DNA of 64,000 nucleotides from Brucepastera parasyntrophica (GTDB lineage: Bacteria > Spirochaetota > Spirochaetia > Treponematales > Treponemataceae). Every line of letters starts with the position of its first letter. Within the stretch, counting starts at the first letter, position 1. The position numbers and the translations under genes were made by a program. Positions 33,873 to 43,545 of the stretch are shown here, in pieces. The stretch covers positions 1,668,501 to 1,732,500 of the forward strand of contig NZ_CP084606.1 of NCBI RefSeq assembly GCF_022376835.1, in the 5' to 3' direction. Below the pieces are notes generated by a model. It made no database searches and had not been told where the DNA came from. It was given only the letters and a program-made list of their open reading frames with translations.

Positions 33873-36800
33873 TCAAATCAACCCTGAATACTTCTCAAAA
33901 AAGACCAGCAATTTCCTGATGACCTCTTTCTTTTTCTCAATCCGGCCGCCATCACCGGAAAATCGCGATACCGGAGGCAGGATCTTATCAATATCCGTTC
34001 CTGTGGTTTTTAACGTGCCATCCCGGAAAGCGCCGGAAATAAACTTTTCTGTTTCAGCAGGCTTTAATTTTTCTTCTTCAATAATGGCAGTTAGATCCTT
34101 TTCTTTTTGTTCTTTGATGAAAGCAAGCCAATCCGCATCAACATGAGCTGGGTTCTTTACATTGACTCTATCAATAAAACCTTCAATAAGAACTTTTTTA
34201 CTGCGCAATTCAATACTGGAATTAACAGCCTTATCGATGGTAACCAGGATTTCCTTATCACTGCAATTAGAGTCATGGTATTTTGCCACCAGCATGATGA
34301 TGTAATCGATATTAACTTCGATTTGTTTTACCAACTCAATTTCAAATACTATATCATCGTTGATGTTTTCTTTTTCCGTTTCCTTATCCCTGGTGATTTC
34401 CTGGTACAAGTCAATATACATACTTTGGTAATCCTGGAACTCACGGCTGGATAGAATTTCCTGTCCGGCAAATTCATCAAAGGAAGTCAGGATATTTCTT
34501 AAGCGAAGGATTGCACCAAATAAACGGATAAACTCCTTTTGGGCATTTTCACCCTCAATTCTTTCCCCCGCAGGATAGGTAGCCAACAGTTGTTCAACAA
34601 GGGTTTTATACCCCGGCTTCTGCTTACCATCTTCTTCATAGCCATAGTAATAATCGTTATAGGTCTTTAGCAGAACTATTCCACCCGCTTCTTTATCGCC
34701 AAACAGGGCAACGGCATCGTCGGTTTCCTGTCTCAAATCACGGAAGCAAACGATATTTCCAAAGGTTTTAATGGAGTTCAATATCCGGTTGGTCCGGGAA
34801 AAAGCCTGTATCAGGCCATGCTGCCTTAAATTTTTATCCACCCAGAGGGTATTTAAAGTGGTGGCGTCAAATCCGGTTAAGAACATATTGACCACAATCA
34901 GCAAATCAAGTTCCCGGTTTTTTACCCGCATGGATAAATCCTTGTAGTAGTTCTGGAACTTGTCCGCCGAACAATCATAGTTTGTCTTAAAATAACTATT
35001 GTAATCCTTAATTGCGCTATCAAGAAAATCACGGCTGCTTTGATCTAAGTCTTCCACGCTCTCATTGTTTTCGTCATAGATACCATCCAGATCCTCATTC
35101 TGGGCAAAAGAGTAAATCAGTCCAACTTTCAGCCTCTGCCCTTCCGGCAGTTCCGTCTGCTGCGTATTAAATTCAGCATAGTATTTTTTTGCCGCCTCTA
35201 TGGAAGAAGTGGCAAATAGTGCATTGAATCCGTTTACTGGTTTTTTTTCACGTATTTCATCCACCTTGCCGTGTTTCGATTTTGCCACATCAGCCACGTT
35301 GCCAATTATGCGATAGTCATAGTTAGAGCGGTTCTGATTCCGGTAGGTTTTTTGATTAAAGTGCTCCAGAATATATGTTACAACCTTGCCAATCCGTTCC
35401 TGTGCCAACAGGGCGCTTTCTGTATCTATGGCGGACACTTTCTTATCGTCGATTTCCCCGGGCTTTTTCATGGTATTGATATAATCAATACGGAAGGGCA
35501 ATACATTCTTGTCGTTGATGGCATCCACAATAGTATAGGTATGCAGTTTATCCCCGAAGGCCTGCTCGGTTGTTCTGAGAAGCGGATTAGCTCCTTTTGC
35601 CGCGTTTTTGGCAAATATCGGCGTCCCGGTAAAACCAAAAATATGGTAATTTTTGAATACCTTGGTAATCCGCAAATGCATATTCCCGAATTGGGAACGA
35701 TGGCACTCGTCAAAAATCAGGACAAAATGCTGCTGGTAAATTGGATGCACCTTGTTTCTGGAAATGAATTTATCGAGCTTCTGAATAGTGGTTATAATGA
35801 TTTTAGTGTTGGGATCTTCCAACTGCTTTTGGAGTATCTTTGTCGAAGTGTTACCATTGGCGGCTCCCTTCTCAAACCGGTCATACTCTTTCATGGTCTG
35901 ATAATCCAGGTCTTTCCGGTCCACCACAAAGAGCACTTTCTCAATAAAGGGAAACCCAGTGGCGATTTGGGCGGTCTTAAAGCTGGTCAAGGTTTTACCG
36001 GACCCGGTGGTGTGCCAGATATAACCGCCTGCCGCCAGGGTTCCTATTTTTTTATAGTTTGTGGAAATCTCAATACGGCTTAGAATACATTCGGTTGCGG
36101 CAATTTGATAGGGACGCATCACCATAAGAATTTCTTCTGATGTAAAAACACAATAACGGGTTAAAATATTCAGAATAGTATGCTTGGCAAAGAAGGTCTT
36201 GGTAAAATCCACCAGGTCCGGGATGATTTTATTGTTGGCGTCCGCCCAAAAGCTGGTAAACTCAAAGCTGTTACTGGTCTTCTTGCTGTTGCGTGACTTC
36301 GCACCGGAGGATTCTTCAATGTGCTGATTTCGGGTTGTATTGGAATAATATTTCGTATTGGTCCCGTTACTGATGACAAATATCTGCACATACTGGTACA
36401 AACCACTGGCCGCCCAAAAGCTGTCCCGGTCATAGCGTTTAATTTGATTAAAGGCCTCCCGGATGGGCACTCCCCGGCGTTTTAACTCACTATGAACCAG
36501 AGGGAAACCATTTACCAGAATGGTTACATCATACCGGGTCTTATGGGTACCACCGCCGGATTCGTACTGGTTGATGACCTGCAACCGATTATTATGGATT
36601 TTATTTTTATCAAGCAGATAGATATTCTTGGTACTGCCATCGTCCCGTTTTAGGATTTGCACATGGTCATCCTGTATCTTCCGGGTCTTTTCAACAATAC
36701 CTTCGTTATCACTGGCCAGATTCTCGGTAAAAAAACGCTGCCATTCATTGTCCGAAAAGGTGTAATTGTTAAGCTGTTCAAGCTGGAAACGCAGATTGGC

Positions 36801-36980
36801 AATCAACGCGACCTCATCCCTGACCTGGATATACTCGTACCCCTGGGTCGTAAGTTGTTGGATGAACTCCTTTTCCAGTTCCGCCTCGCTCTGGTAATCG
36901 GCCGCCCCTTTATAATCGGATACGTACTCGGCAACAACGGTGGACTCGTTTGTGGATGCGATAATATTGTAGGTATTCAT
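33873..36980 (-). CDS. hsdR: Type I restriction enzyme R subunit
   Basis: 1035-residue motor/nuclease subunit, EcoR124I-like. Nuclease domain near residue 150 with RYDVTILVNGFPLVHSELKRR (D...ExK), Q-like motif RPYQIAATECIL, Walker A HTTGSGKTLTSFKTAQ, DEAD motif LIFDECHRSQFG, GFTGTPIF (motif III) and, in the second RecA lobe, VVNMFLTGFDATTLNTLWVDK. Frame intact. ATG 36980 overlaps the end of hsdS by 4 bases. Order hsdM-hsdS-hsdR on the minus strand. Confidence 0.95.
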   Translation of the reverse strand: MNTYNIIASTNESTVVAEYVSDYKGAADYQSEAELEKEFIQQLTTQGYEYIQVRDEVALIANLRFQLEQLNNYTFSDNEWQRFFTENLASDNEGIVEKTRKIQDDHVQILKRDDGSTKNIYLLDKNKIHNNRLQVINQYESGGGTHKTRYDVTILVNGFPLVHSELKRRGVPIREAFNQIKRYDRDSFWAASGLYQYVQIFVISNGTNTKYYSNTTRNQHIEESSGAKSRNSKKTSNSFEFTSFWADANNKIIPDLVDFTKTFFAKHTILNILTRYCVFTSEEILMVMRPYQIAATECILSRIEISTNYKKIGTLAAGGYIWHTTGSGKTLTSFKTAQIATGFPFIEKVLFVVDRKDLDYQTMKEYDRFEKGAANGNTSTKILQKQLEDPNTKIIITTIQKLDKFISRNKVHPIYQQHFVLIFDECHRSQFGNMHLRITKVFKNYHIFGFTGTPIFAKNAAKGANPLLRTTEQAFGDKLHTYTIVDAINDKNVLPFRIDYINTMKKPGEIDDKKVSAIDTESALLAQERIGKVVTYILEHFNQKTYRNQNRSNYDYRIIGNVADVAKSKHGKVDEIREKKPVNGFNALFATSSIEAAKKYYAEFNTQQTELPEGQRLKVGLIYSFAQNEDLDGIYDENNESVEDLDQSSRDFLDSAIKDYNSYFKTNYDCSADKFQNYYKDLSMRVKNRELDLLIVVNMFLTGFDATTLNTLWVDKNLRQHGLIQAFSRTNRILNSIKTFGNIVCFRDLRQETDDAVALFGDKEAGGIVLLKTYNDYYYGYEEDGKQKPGYKTLVEQLLATYPAGERIEGENAQKEFIRLFGAILRLRNILTSFDEFAGQEILSSREFQDYQSMYIDLYQEITRDKETEKENINDDIVFEIELVKQIEVNIDYIIMLVAKYHDSNCSDKEILVTIDKAVNSSIELRSKKVLIEGFIDRVNVKNPAHVDADWLAFIKEQKEKDLTAIIEEEKLKPAETEKFISGAFRDGTLKTTGTDIDKILPPVSRFSGDGGRIEKKKEVIRKLLVFFEKYSGLI

Positions 36981-38154
36981 TGAACTTTCTCCTTAAAGGT
37001 CAGGAGTTTGTCCCGGTAATATTCGTACTGTTTACGCCTAGCCGCGATTTCCGCAGGCAAACCTGTGGTAATATCATTGACCAGGGCGTCGAAGCGGTCC
37101 AGGATGGCGACGATGCGTTCCTGTTCTTCTAAGGGTGGGACGGGGATGGTAAGTTTTGCAATATTTTCTCCTGTGATATGTGGAACGCCTCCACCCTTTT
37201 TCATTGCATTCAACATTGGCTGCAAGTTTTTAAAGAAAAAATAAAGGAACCTCATATTCAACATTTTTTTGTCTCAATTATAAAACCATCTGTAACAAAT
37301 ATTGGTTCATCCCAATAGGATACAAAACCTGCTGATACGCCGCTTCTCGAAATCACAATAGCTTTTCCATTGTGATTTGATTTATCAATATAGTATGCAG
37401 GTTCCTGGCCTCCTAAAATAACCGGAATATTTCCCTCGGTAGTTGTTTTCTTAGTGATATAATCTCCGCGTGACATAATGCAACATTCATTAAACGGCAT
37501 CCATGTCACTTCACCATATCGCAAGGATAGTAGATTGTCTCTATAATATTCATATTGAATATTCCGCTTTTCCAACTCCTTTTCCAACTCCTTTTCCAAC
37601 TCCGTAAAAGTATCAAGGATTCGTACGATCTCCTGTTGTATGGGTATTGGAGGAATAGGGATTCTAAGATCAAGAATATCTTTCATGCTCGGATGCTTAA
37701 TGCCTGAACCACGGTAAAACGTATCTATCAAATCGCCTTGGGTAAGTATCCAATAATATAAATACTTATTTGAAAGAACTTCTGTATTGGCAGACGTTGC
37801 AATACGATTATCTGCAGTTACAAATTTGCCTTTATAATATTTTACCACATCTCTAACCGGTCGAGATTTACCCCAAGGAATTGTTACAACTTCACCTTCA
37901 CATATATTATTGCCAACAAGATCAGACGTTGTCCATCCTGTACGTTCGCCGGTTGAAAGAAGAAAAACATCTCCTCCCTTTTTTTCTAGAGCAAACAGAT
38001 CTGCCGCAAGTAAATAGGGATAGTTTATAACATTGGGCTGTTTGGCTCTCTCAACAGCATTGAACTTTTTATCCCAAATTGTCACCTGCCAGAGTGGCAC
38101 ATACTCCACCCCATCCGGGCAAAGTTTCTGTATCAGCTTTTCCAGTTTGCCCAT
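36977..38154 (-). pseudogene. hsdS: Type I restriction S subunit, split at a poly(A) tract
   Basis: DNA-specificity subunit. The first part (38154-37258) begins MGKLEKLIQKLCPDGVEYVP and holds target-recognition domain 1, the conserved central helix with ELEKELEKELEKRNIQYEYY repeats, and the start of domain 2 up to VTDGFIIETKK. It then stops. The second ORF (37264-36977) continues MLNMRFLYFFFKNLQPMLNA and ends with the C-terminal helix DALVNDITTGLPAEIAARRKQYEYY. One extra A in the run of seven (T7 at 37264-37270 on the + strand) joins them. Slippage there would turn the S subunit on or off. Start ATG 38154 lies 4 bases after the hsdM stop. Confidence 0.9.
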
Positions 38155-38158
38155 ACCG

Positions 38159-39720
38159 CTATCCTTCAATCTCGGCAATAATCTTTTTAATTTCCCTGCG
38201 CAGCGTATCCTCCCGGATAACGATTTCCTCAATTTCGGCGTTAAGTTTAGCAATATCAACAACTTCCCGGGTGTCCTCCTGCTCAACATAGGTGGACACC
38301 GACAGGTTGCAGCCCTGGGCTTCAATGTCTTCATTCTTTACCAAACGGGCAAAGTGGTCTTTATTCTTCCGTTTCGTATACGCCGAGACAATATGTTCGA
38401 TGTTTTTATCAGTCAGCTTATTATTGTTTGTTATCTTTACAAACTCCCGGGAGGCATCAATGAACAGGGTGCTGTTGTCATGCTTGGATTTTTTAAGCAC
38501 CATGATGCAGGTGGCAATTGAGGTGCCGTAAAAAAGGTTTGTCGGCAGTTGGATAACACAGTCCACATAGTTGTTATTAATCAAGTATTGGCGTATCTTC
38601 TGCTCCGCGCCGCTACGGTAAAGAACACCGGGAAAACATACAATGGCCGCCGTACCGCTGGTGGCCAGCCAGGACAGGCTGTGCATGATAAAAGCCAGGT
38701 CCGCCTTTGATTTGGGGGCGAGTATTCCGGCCGGAGAAAAACGGGGGTCGTTGATTAAAATCGTATTGCTGTCCCCTTCCCATCTAATTGAATAGGGCGG
38801 ATTAGAGACAATGGCCTCAAAGGGTTCATCATCCCCATGGAGGGGTTCAGTTAAAGTATCACCGTGTCCAATGTCAAACTTGTCGTAATCAATATCATGG
38901 AGAAACATATTGATGCGGCAGAGGTTATAGGTGGTAATATTAACCTCCTGACCGAAAAAGCCCAGGCGTACATTATCCTTTCCCAATATCTTGGCAAATT
39001 TCAGCAAAAGAGAGCCGGAGCCGCAGGCGGGGTCATAGACCTTATTCACCTCGGTTTTTCCCACCAGGGCAATACGGGTAAGAAGCTCGGACACTTCCTG
39101 GGGGGTGTAATACTCGCCCCCGCTTTTGCCTGCGTTTCCCGCATACATGCCCATCAAAAACTCATAGGCGTCGCCAAAGGCGTCAATGGTGTTATCCTGA
39201 TAATCCCCCAATTGCATCTTAGCCACGCCGTCCATCAGCTTAACCAGACGCTCGTTGCGCTTGGCAACAGTCCCCCCAAGTTTATTGCTGTTCACATCAA
39301 AATCGTCGAAAAGCCCTTTAAAACTGTCTTCACTCCGGGTCCCCTGGGCAGAGGCTTCAATATTCTTAAACACCTTTTCCAATGTTTCATTCAGATTATC
39401 GTCTTCCTTAGCCCTGCTATGGACATTCTCAAAAAGCTCGCTGGGCAGGATAAAAAACCCCTTAGTCGTAACTAGGTCATGGCGGGCCTTTTCCGCCTTT
39501 TTGTCTGTTAACTTTGTATAATCAAAAGAAACATCCCCGGCTTCGTGTTCGTCCGCATTGATATACTGGGCCAGATTTTCCGATATATACCGGTAAAACA
39601 GCATTCCCAGGACGTACTGCTTAAAATCCCAACCATCCACGCTGCCCCGCAGGTCGTTGGCAATACTCCAGATTGTACGATGAAGTTCCGACCGTTCCTG
39701 CTCTTTTTATTGTCCGCCAT
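38159..39720 (-). CDS. hsdM: Type I restriction enzyme M subunit, N-terminal frameshift
   Basis: N6-adenine methyltransferase: YTPQEVSELLTRIA, VYDPACGSGSLLLKF (SAM motif I), the catalytic NPPYS, and the recognition of hsdS via the C-terminal helix. ORF from ATG 39640 is open for 493 residues, but the family's N-terminus lies upstream: from ATG 39720 the reading MADNKK is followed, after one extra A in the five-A run (T5 at 39704-39708), by EQERSELHRTIWSIANDLRG and then DGWDFKQYVL. I give the gene from 39720. A truncated product from 39640 lacks about 27 residues. Part of the hsdMSR operon. Confidence 0.92.
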
Positions 39721-39920
39721 GGTTTGTCCCTATTATTCGTTAATGTGATATTTATTCAGGTATTATTATACCATAGCGCAGTGTTTTGTACAGAAAGAGA
39801 ATTATATTGTATAACCATCCTCCTCTAAAACTATGAATAAAAACACGTATTAATCGGTTTTTTGATCAATTTCATGGTAAAATTATTATCATCCATGTAT
39901 CACCTGAACACCGGAGGATA

Positions 39921-40570
39921 ATGTTGGAACCTAAAAGAGTAACAAAAAGAAATCAAAAGAAGCCAGAAATCGGGCGGCAAAGCTAATCGACAAAGTACAG
40001 AAAGACCTCAAACATCTCTATACATTTGAATTTCGTCTGGTCGGCTCCGGTAGTTGGGGAACTATGATGTACGATAAAGAAGGTCATTATGATGTGGATT
40101 ATCAAATCTTGCTGACTAAAAACTCCAAAGCCTTTAAGGAAAAGAAATCCGGTAGTCCAACAGAAATCAAAAACACCTTTCGTGAATGCTTTAAGAAGCA
40201 CGGAACGGAAAGCGAGGAATTCGAAAACTCAACCACCACAATCACCCTTGTGAATAAGGACGATAAACCCTACTCTATTGACTTTGCCATTCTAAGGGTA
40301 AATCCAGATTATAACGAAATTATCCGGCGGAACATTAAGAGAGAAACATCATCCGTCATTGAGTTTACCTGGAATAAATTGGATAACTCCCATCATGAAC
40401 TGTACACATATTTTAAGAAATGCTCACCTGAACAAAGAAAATATATAATTGAACAGATCGTTATCCCGGAAAAATTCGAAAATAATAAATTGCCTGATAA
40501 CCATCCAAAGAAAAGAGCATCTGTAGAAATCTTCCGTTCCGCCATAGCGAGGTATAAAAATGAGCATTAG
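39921..40570 (+). pseudogene. Polymerase-beta-type nucleotidyltransferase, frameshifted at start
   Basis: ATG 39921 has GGAGG nine bases upstream and begins MLEPKRVTKRNQ, but stops after 21 codons; one extra A in A5 (39944-39948) leads into the frame that reads KSKEARNRAAKLIDKVQKDL and then LVGSGSWGTMMYD and HYDVDYQILL. GSGSWG plus DVD are the nucleotidyltransferase metal motif; the third Asp is in YSIDFAIL. About 215 residues when joined, longer than MntA-type antitoxins and shorter than CD-NTases. The HEPN-like gene overlaps its 3' end by 11 bases. AT-rich compared with neighbours, suggesting transfer. Confidence 0.7.
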
Positions 40571-41135
40571 AGAAGAAATAATTGATTATGATAAAAACAA
40601 AGAGGAAATCGAAAAATGGCTCTTTGTCAAAGGGGAAGATAAATATGCAGAGTTTTTGAAAATTATCAAAGAATGCCAACTTCCAACAACCTGGAAAAAT
40701 ATTTCCGACTTATACCGCTATGATAAACGGCTCTTGGTAAACTGCTTTGAATATTTTGCTTTCTTTGAAGAATACCTGCGGGCAATTATCCTGCGGGAAG
40801 ATAAAAACGAAACCTATGAAAGTATCAATAAGAAGGGAGTAACATTTGGTCCGCTATCGAATAAGTTAAGCGGCTTAAATCAAGAAATAATCAGCCACTA
40901 TTTTGATACAGAAAATACAAGAGAAAAATTGGCTTCCGTTCAAGATTTACGAAATCATGTTGCCCATAATCAAATCATTATTAAACTGGATTACAAAAAT
41001 TATATAGCCGATTTCCATGACCTTCTACCGGAAGCATATCGACGGGGTTTTATGATGGATATTATGGCCTGCGAAAAGGGACTTTCTATTCCGGAAGAAA
41101 AGCGCATACCCATAGTAATATTACGCAAATCCTGA
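40560..41135 (+). CDS. HEPN-like/Abi-like protein partnered with the nucleotidyltransferase
   Basis: 191 helical, basic residues. The segment DLRNHVAHNQIIIKL contains R-x4-H (RNHVAH), the HEPN ribonuclease motif. The Tyr two residues after the His that is AMPylated in HepT is absent (HNQ). Overlap with the nucleotidyltransferase gene in the same direction is the usual MNT/HEPN arrangement. Function as RNase effector in phage defence is inference. Preceded at the start by MSIREEIIDYDKNKEEIEKW. It sits beside the type I restriction genes. Confidence 0.65.
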   Translation: MSIREEIIDYDKNKEEIEKWLFVKGEDKYAEFLKIIKECQLPTTWKNISDLYRYDKRLLVNCFEYFAFFEEYLRAIILREDKNETYESINKKGVTFGPLSNKLSGLNQEIISHYFDTENTREKLASVQDLRNHVAHNQIIIKLDYKNYIADFHDLLPEAYRRGFMMDIMACEKGLSIPEEKRIPIVILRKS

Positions 41136-41138
41136 TAC

Positions 41139-41366
41139 TCACTCCCCGTTCACCAGCCTATACAGCTCCCCCATTTTCCCGGCCATCATCTCCAACACAA
41201 AGGACAACCCATTATAATACTGAAAGCTTTCAACCCGCTCCCCGCTGTTAATCACATTATCCCCCAAATCACCCACCACCGAAGCCAGAAACACATACCC
41301 CGCCTCAAGCTTACCCGCCAGGTCAAGCACCTCCTGGAACTGCTCGGAAGAAAGAACCTTTTCCAT
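41139..41366 (-). CDS. Small protein of unknown function
   Basis: 75 residues, acidic and helical (MEKVLSSEQFQEVLDLAGKL, ending KMGELYRLVNGE), convergent with the HEPN gene and divergent from the XRE regulator. GGATATGACTT precedes the ATG. Not recognised; the codon use and position next to a regulator support it moderately. Confidence 0.45.
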   Translation of the reverse strand: MEKVLSSEQFQEVLDLAGKLEAGYVFLASVVGDLGDNVINSGERVESFQYYNGLSFVLEMMAGKMGELYRLVNGE

Positions 41367-41476
41367 AAGTCATATCCTTATACATTTTGTACCAAAATAT
41401 CACGCACTTAAAGTACGCAATAATAACACCCATAATGTACGTTGTCAACCGGACATTTCCGCTATACATAATATTT

Positions 41477-41773
41477 ATGAGCGAATTGAAACGGGTCTTA
41501 ATTCAAAACATCAAGAAATACAGAAAACAATTGGGTTTATCTCAAGCGGCACTTGCGGAAAAACTTCAAATCAGCGTGGATTCTATCAACAAGATTGAAA
41601 GCGGTCAAAGATATCCAAGACACGAAACCCTGGAGAAAATGCTCAAGCTATTCAAAATCCGTCCTTATCAATTATTTGTGGAAGACGACAACCTCTTCAA
41701 ACGGGAAGCCTATATCAAGAAAGTTTTGCCCCAGATAACGGATGCCATTTCGGATATTCTGAGCAATAACTAA
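41477..41773 (+). CDS. XRE-family helix-turn-helix regulator
   Basis: 98 residues with a classic lambda-repressor-type HTH (KYRKQLGLSQAALAEKLQISVDSINKIESG). Start at ATG 41477; a long in-frame extension to 41387 is in the promoter region. Two imperfect AATGTAC/GTAC motifs lie upstream. May control the neighbouring small gene or the defence genes. Confidence 0.8.
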   Translation: MSELKRVLIQNIKKYRKQLGLSQAALAEKLQISVDSINKIESGQRYPRHETLEKMLKLFKIRPYQLFVEDDNLFKREAYIKKVLPQITDAISDILSNN

Positions 41774-41911
41774 TAATACGGCCTTCTGCCGAAAGTACAA
41801 CTTTTTATGTATATAGGGAATAGACCTATCTTCTTAGACACCGGAGTACTCTTATACCGGAAACAAACATAGGTTTCAGGTCCGGGATGACGTTGAAAAA
41901 TCAGCCCTATC

Positions 41912-42400
41912 CTAATTAAGCATAGTCACCCCAACAGTAAGGTATGCGGCAAAACAAATCCAGGCCATGTAGGGAATAAGCAAAAAAGAGGCGGCGGGAC
42001 TAACCTTCCGGAATTCAATAAACGTAAGGACCAGAAAAACAGCCAGGGCCGCTATGACAAAACATCCGGCCAGATAATTCGCGGTACCGAAAAACACGAT
42101 GGACCAGATAAAATTAAGGGCCAGCTGGATTCCGTAAAAAACCAAGGCCCTCCGTTTTTCCGTGCCCGAAGCCATGGCGGAGAATACCATGGCTGCCGCA
42201 ATTCCCATCAGGGCATAGAGAATAATCCATACGGGACCGAAAACCCAGCCCGGAGGGGTAAGGGGCGGCTTAGCCAGAAGTTCAAACTTTCCGCGGATAT
42301 CCCCGGCCAGAACGGCGGACAGGAAGCCCAGCGCTTCCGCGAGAAGCACACTGACAAAAGAAGCAGGAATTACGGTTTTCAAATAGGTCTTGTTTTGCAT
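41912..42400 (-). CDS. tspO: TspO/MBR family protein
   Basis: 162-residue five-helix membrane protein. KPPLTPPGWVFGPVWIILYALMG is the signature loop and second helix; the C-terminal helices and the sequence FLLIPYMAWICFAAYL are typical. TspO binds porphyrins and sterols and acts in stress responses. Free-standing, with no clear partner. Confidence 0.92.
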   Translation of the reverse strand: MQNKTYLKTVIPASFVSVLLAEALGFLSAVLAGDIRGKFELLAKPPLTPPGWVFGPVWIILYALMGIAAAMVFSAMASGTEKRRALVFYGIQLALNFIWSIVFFGTANYLAGCFVIAALAVFLVLTFIEFRKVSPAASFLLIPYMAWICFAAYLTVGVTMLN

Positions 42401-42703
42401 GGTTCATCCTTTTTTAAATAAATAATTTGTCCTAAAAAACACATGGTCTTTACATCAAATAATTATCGGTCAAAAAAATACAGTAATCAATAAGCATAAA
42501 AAATCATGCCCGCAAAAATGGGCGTCCTTTACCGCCTTATCAACACCGAATAGGGGCCTATCCGCAACGCACCCTAGGCAGTGGCCAAAGAGCGGGCACG
42601 GCGTATTGCGTTTGATTGGTGCAATAGTCCCAGTTGATTTAAAAAAATAGCGCCTTTATAGGCTTGGTTGAATATTTTGTACCCAGTTTTATTAATGAAT
42701 ATA
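42401..42703. other. Gene-free stretch between tspO and vapB
   Basis: I see no gene here. A short GCCCGCAAAAATGGGC hairpin at about 42509-42524 is the only structure noted; the base composition shifts to AT-rich towards the vapB promoter. Confidence 0.5.
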
Positions 42704-42746
42704 TTCATGAAAATATATTGACTTTTCATGAACTCGTGTATATTCT
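42704..42746 (+). promoter_or_regulatory. vapBC promoter with operator palindrome
   Basis: TTGACT (42718-42723), 17 bases, TATTCT (42741-42746). A perfect inverted repeat TTCATGAAAA (42704-42713)...TTTTCATGAA (42723-42732) straddles the -35 box. RHH antitoxins bind such operators, so autoregulation by the antitoxin is expected. Confidence 0.65.
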
Positions 42747-42763
42747 TATACTGAGGTACAATT

Positions 42764-43036
42764 ATGGCAATTTTACAAGTCCGCGATATTGACGACAGAT
42801 TATACGCTTCTCTTAAGCAAAAGGCTCAAAAGGAAAACCGTTCTATAAGCCAGGAAGTAATCTCGATATTAGAAAAATATTTGGCAAATCCTAATAGAAT
42901 TAAAGAAAACCCAACAATGGAATTTTTGAATCTCTCATGGGAAGATGATAGGGAAGCCGATGAAATAATTAAGGAATTGAGAACATCCAGGAGAAATAAA
43001 CAATCCTTTGGAGATTTTGATGGCCTACTTAATTGA
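42764..43036 (+). CDS. VapB/FitA-like ribbon-helix-helix antitoxin
   Basis: 90 residues. N-terminal RHH fold (LQVRDIDDRLYASLKQKAQK, then RSISQEVISILEKYL) for DNA binding, and a C-terminal acidic tail that would wrap a PIN toxin. Starts ATG 42764 after GAGG; the toxin gene overlaps its end by 15 bases. Confidence 0.85.
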   Translation: MAILQVRDIDDRLYASLKQKAQKENRSISQEVISILEKYLANPNRIKENPTMEFLNLSWEDDREADEIIKELRTSRRNKQSFGDFDGLLN

Positions 43037-43414
43037 TACAAATATTATTATTTACAGCATGAAAGGCCATGAAAAAGTTCAGGAAAACTTTTTAAAAATG
43101 AAACGATTCCAAAGCATCTTTCCATAATAACCTATGGCGAGTTATTATATGGAGCGAAGAAATCAAAGCATGTTGAACGAAATATGGCGGAGGTGTACCG
43201 GATTAGGGATTTATTTCCCATTATTCCTATCGATATATCAATAATCGAAATATTTAGTGAATTAAAATCAAAGTATGATAAAAAAGGAATAGTTATAGAT
43301 GATTTTGATTTACTGATTGCCTCAACCGCATTAACCCATAATCAAATATTAGTAACGAATAATGTAAAGCACTTTAATAAGATAAAAGAATTAAAAATAG
43401 AGAATTGGGTATAA
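43022..43414 (+). pseudogene. VapC PIN-domain toxin, frameshifted
   Basis: PIN ribonuclease: MAYLIDTNIIIYSMKG at the N-terminus, then the frame stops at about 43128 and resumes as IPKHLSIITYGELLYGAKKS, DDFDLLIASTALTHNQ and VTNNVKHFNKI. The catalytic Asp and Glu residues (DTN, GEL, DDFD, TNN) are all there in the joined reading. One extra A in A5 (43094-43098) restores it, 131 residues. As written, the toxin is inactive. Confidence 0.82.
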
Positions 43415-43545
43415 AGAGGGACTTCCGCGCGTAGCAGCGTGTATCCGCGAACAGATAAATTAGAGTTGTTCGATACCCTCAATTATTGAACAACCCTATT
43501 GATTTACCAAAACACCTTCTTCCAAATACCACCGGGCAAATCAAA

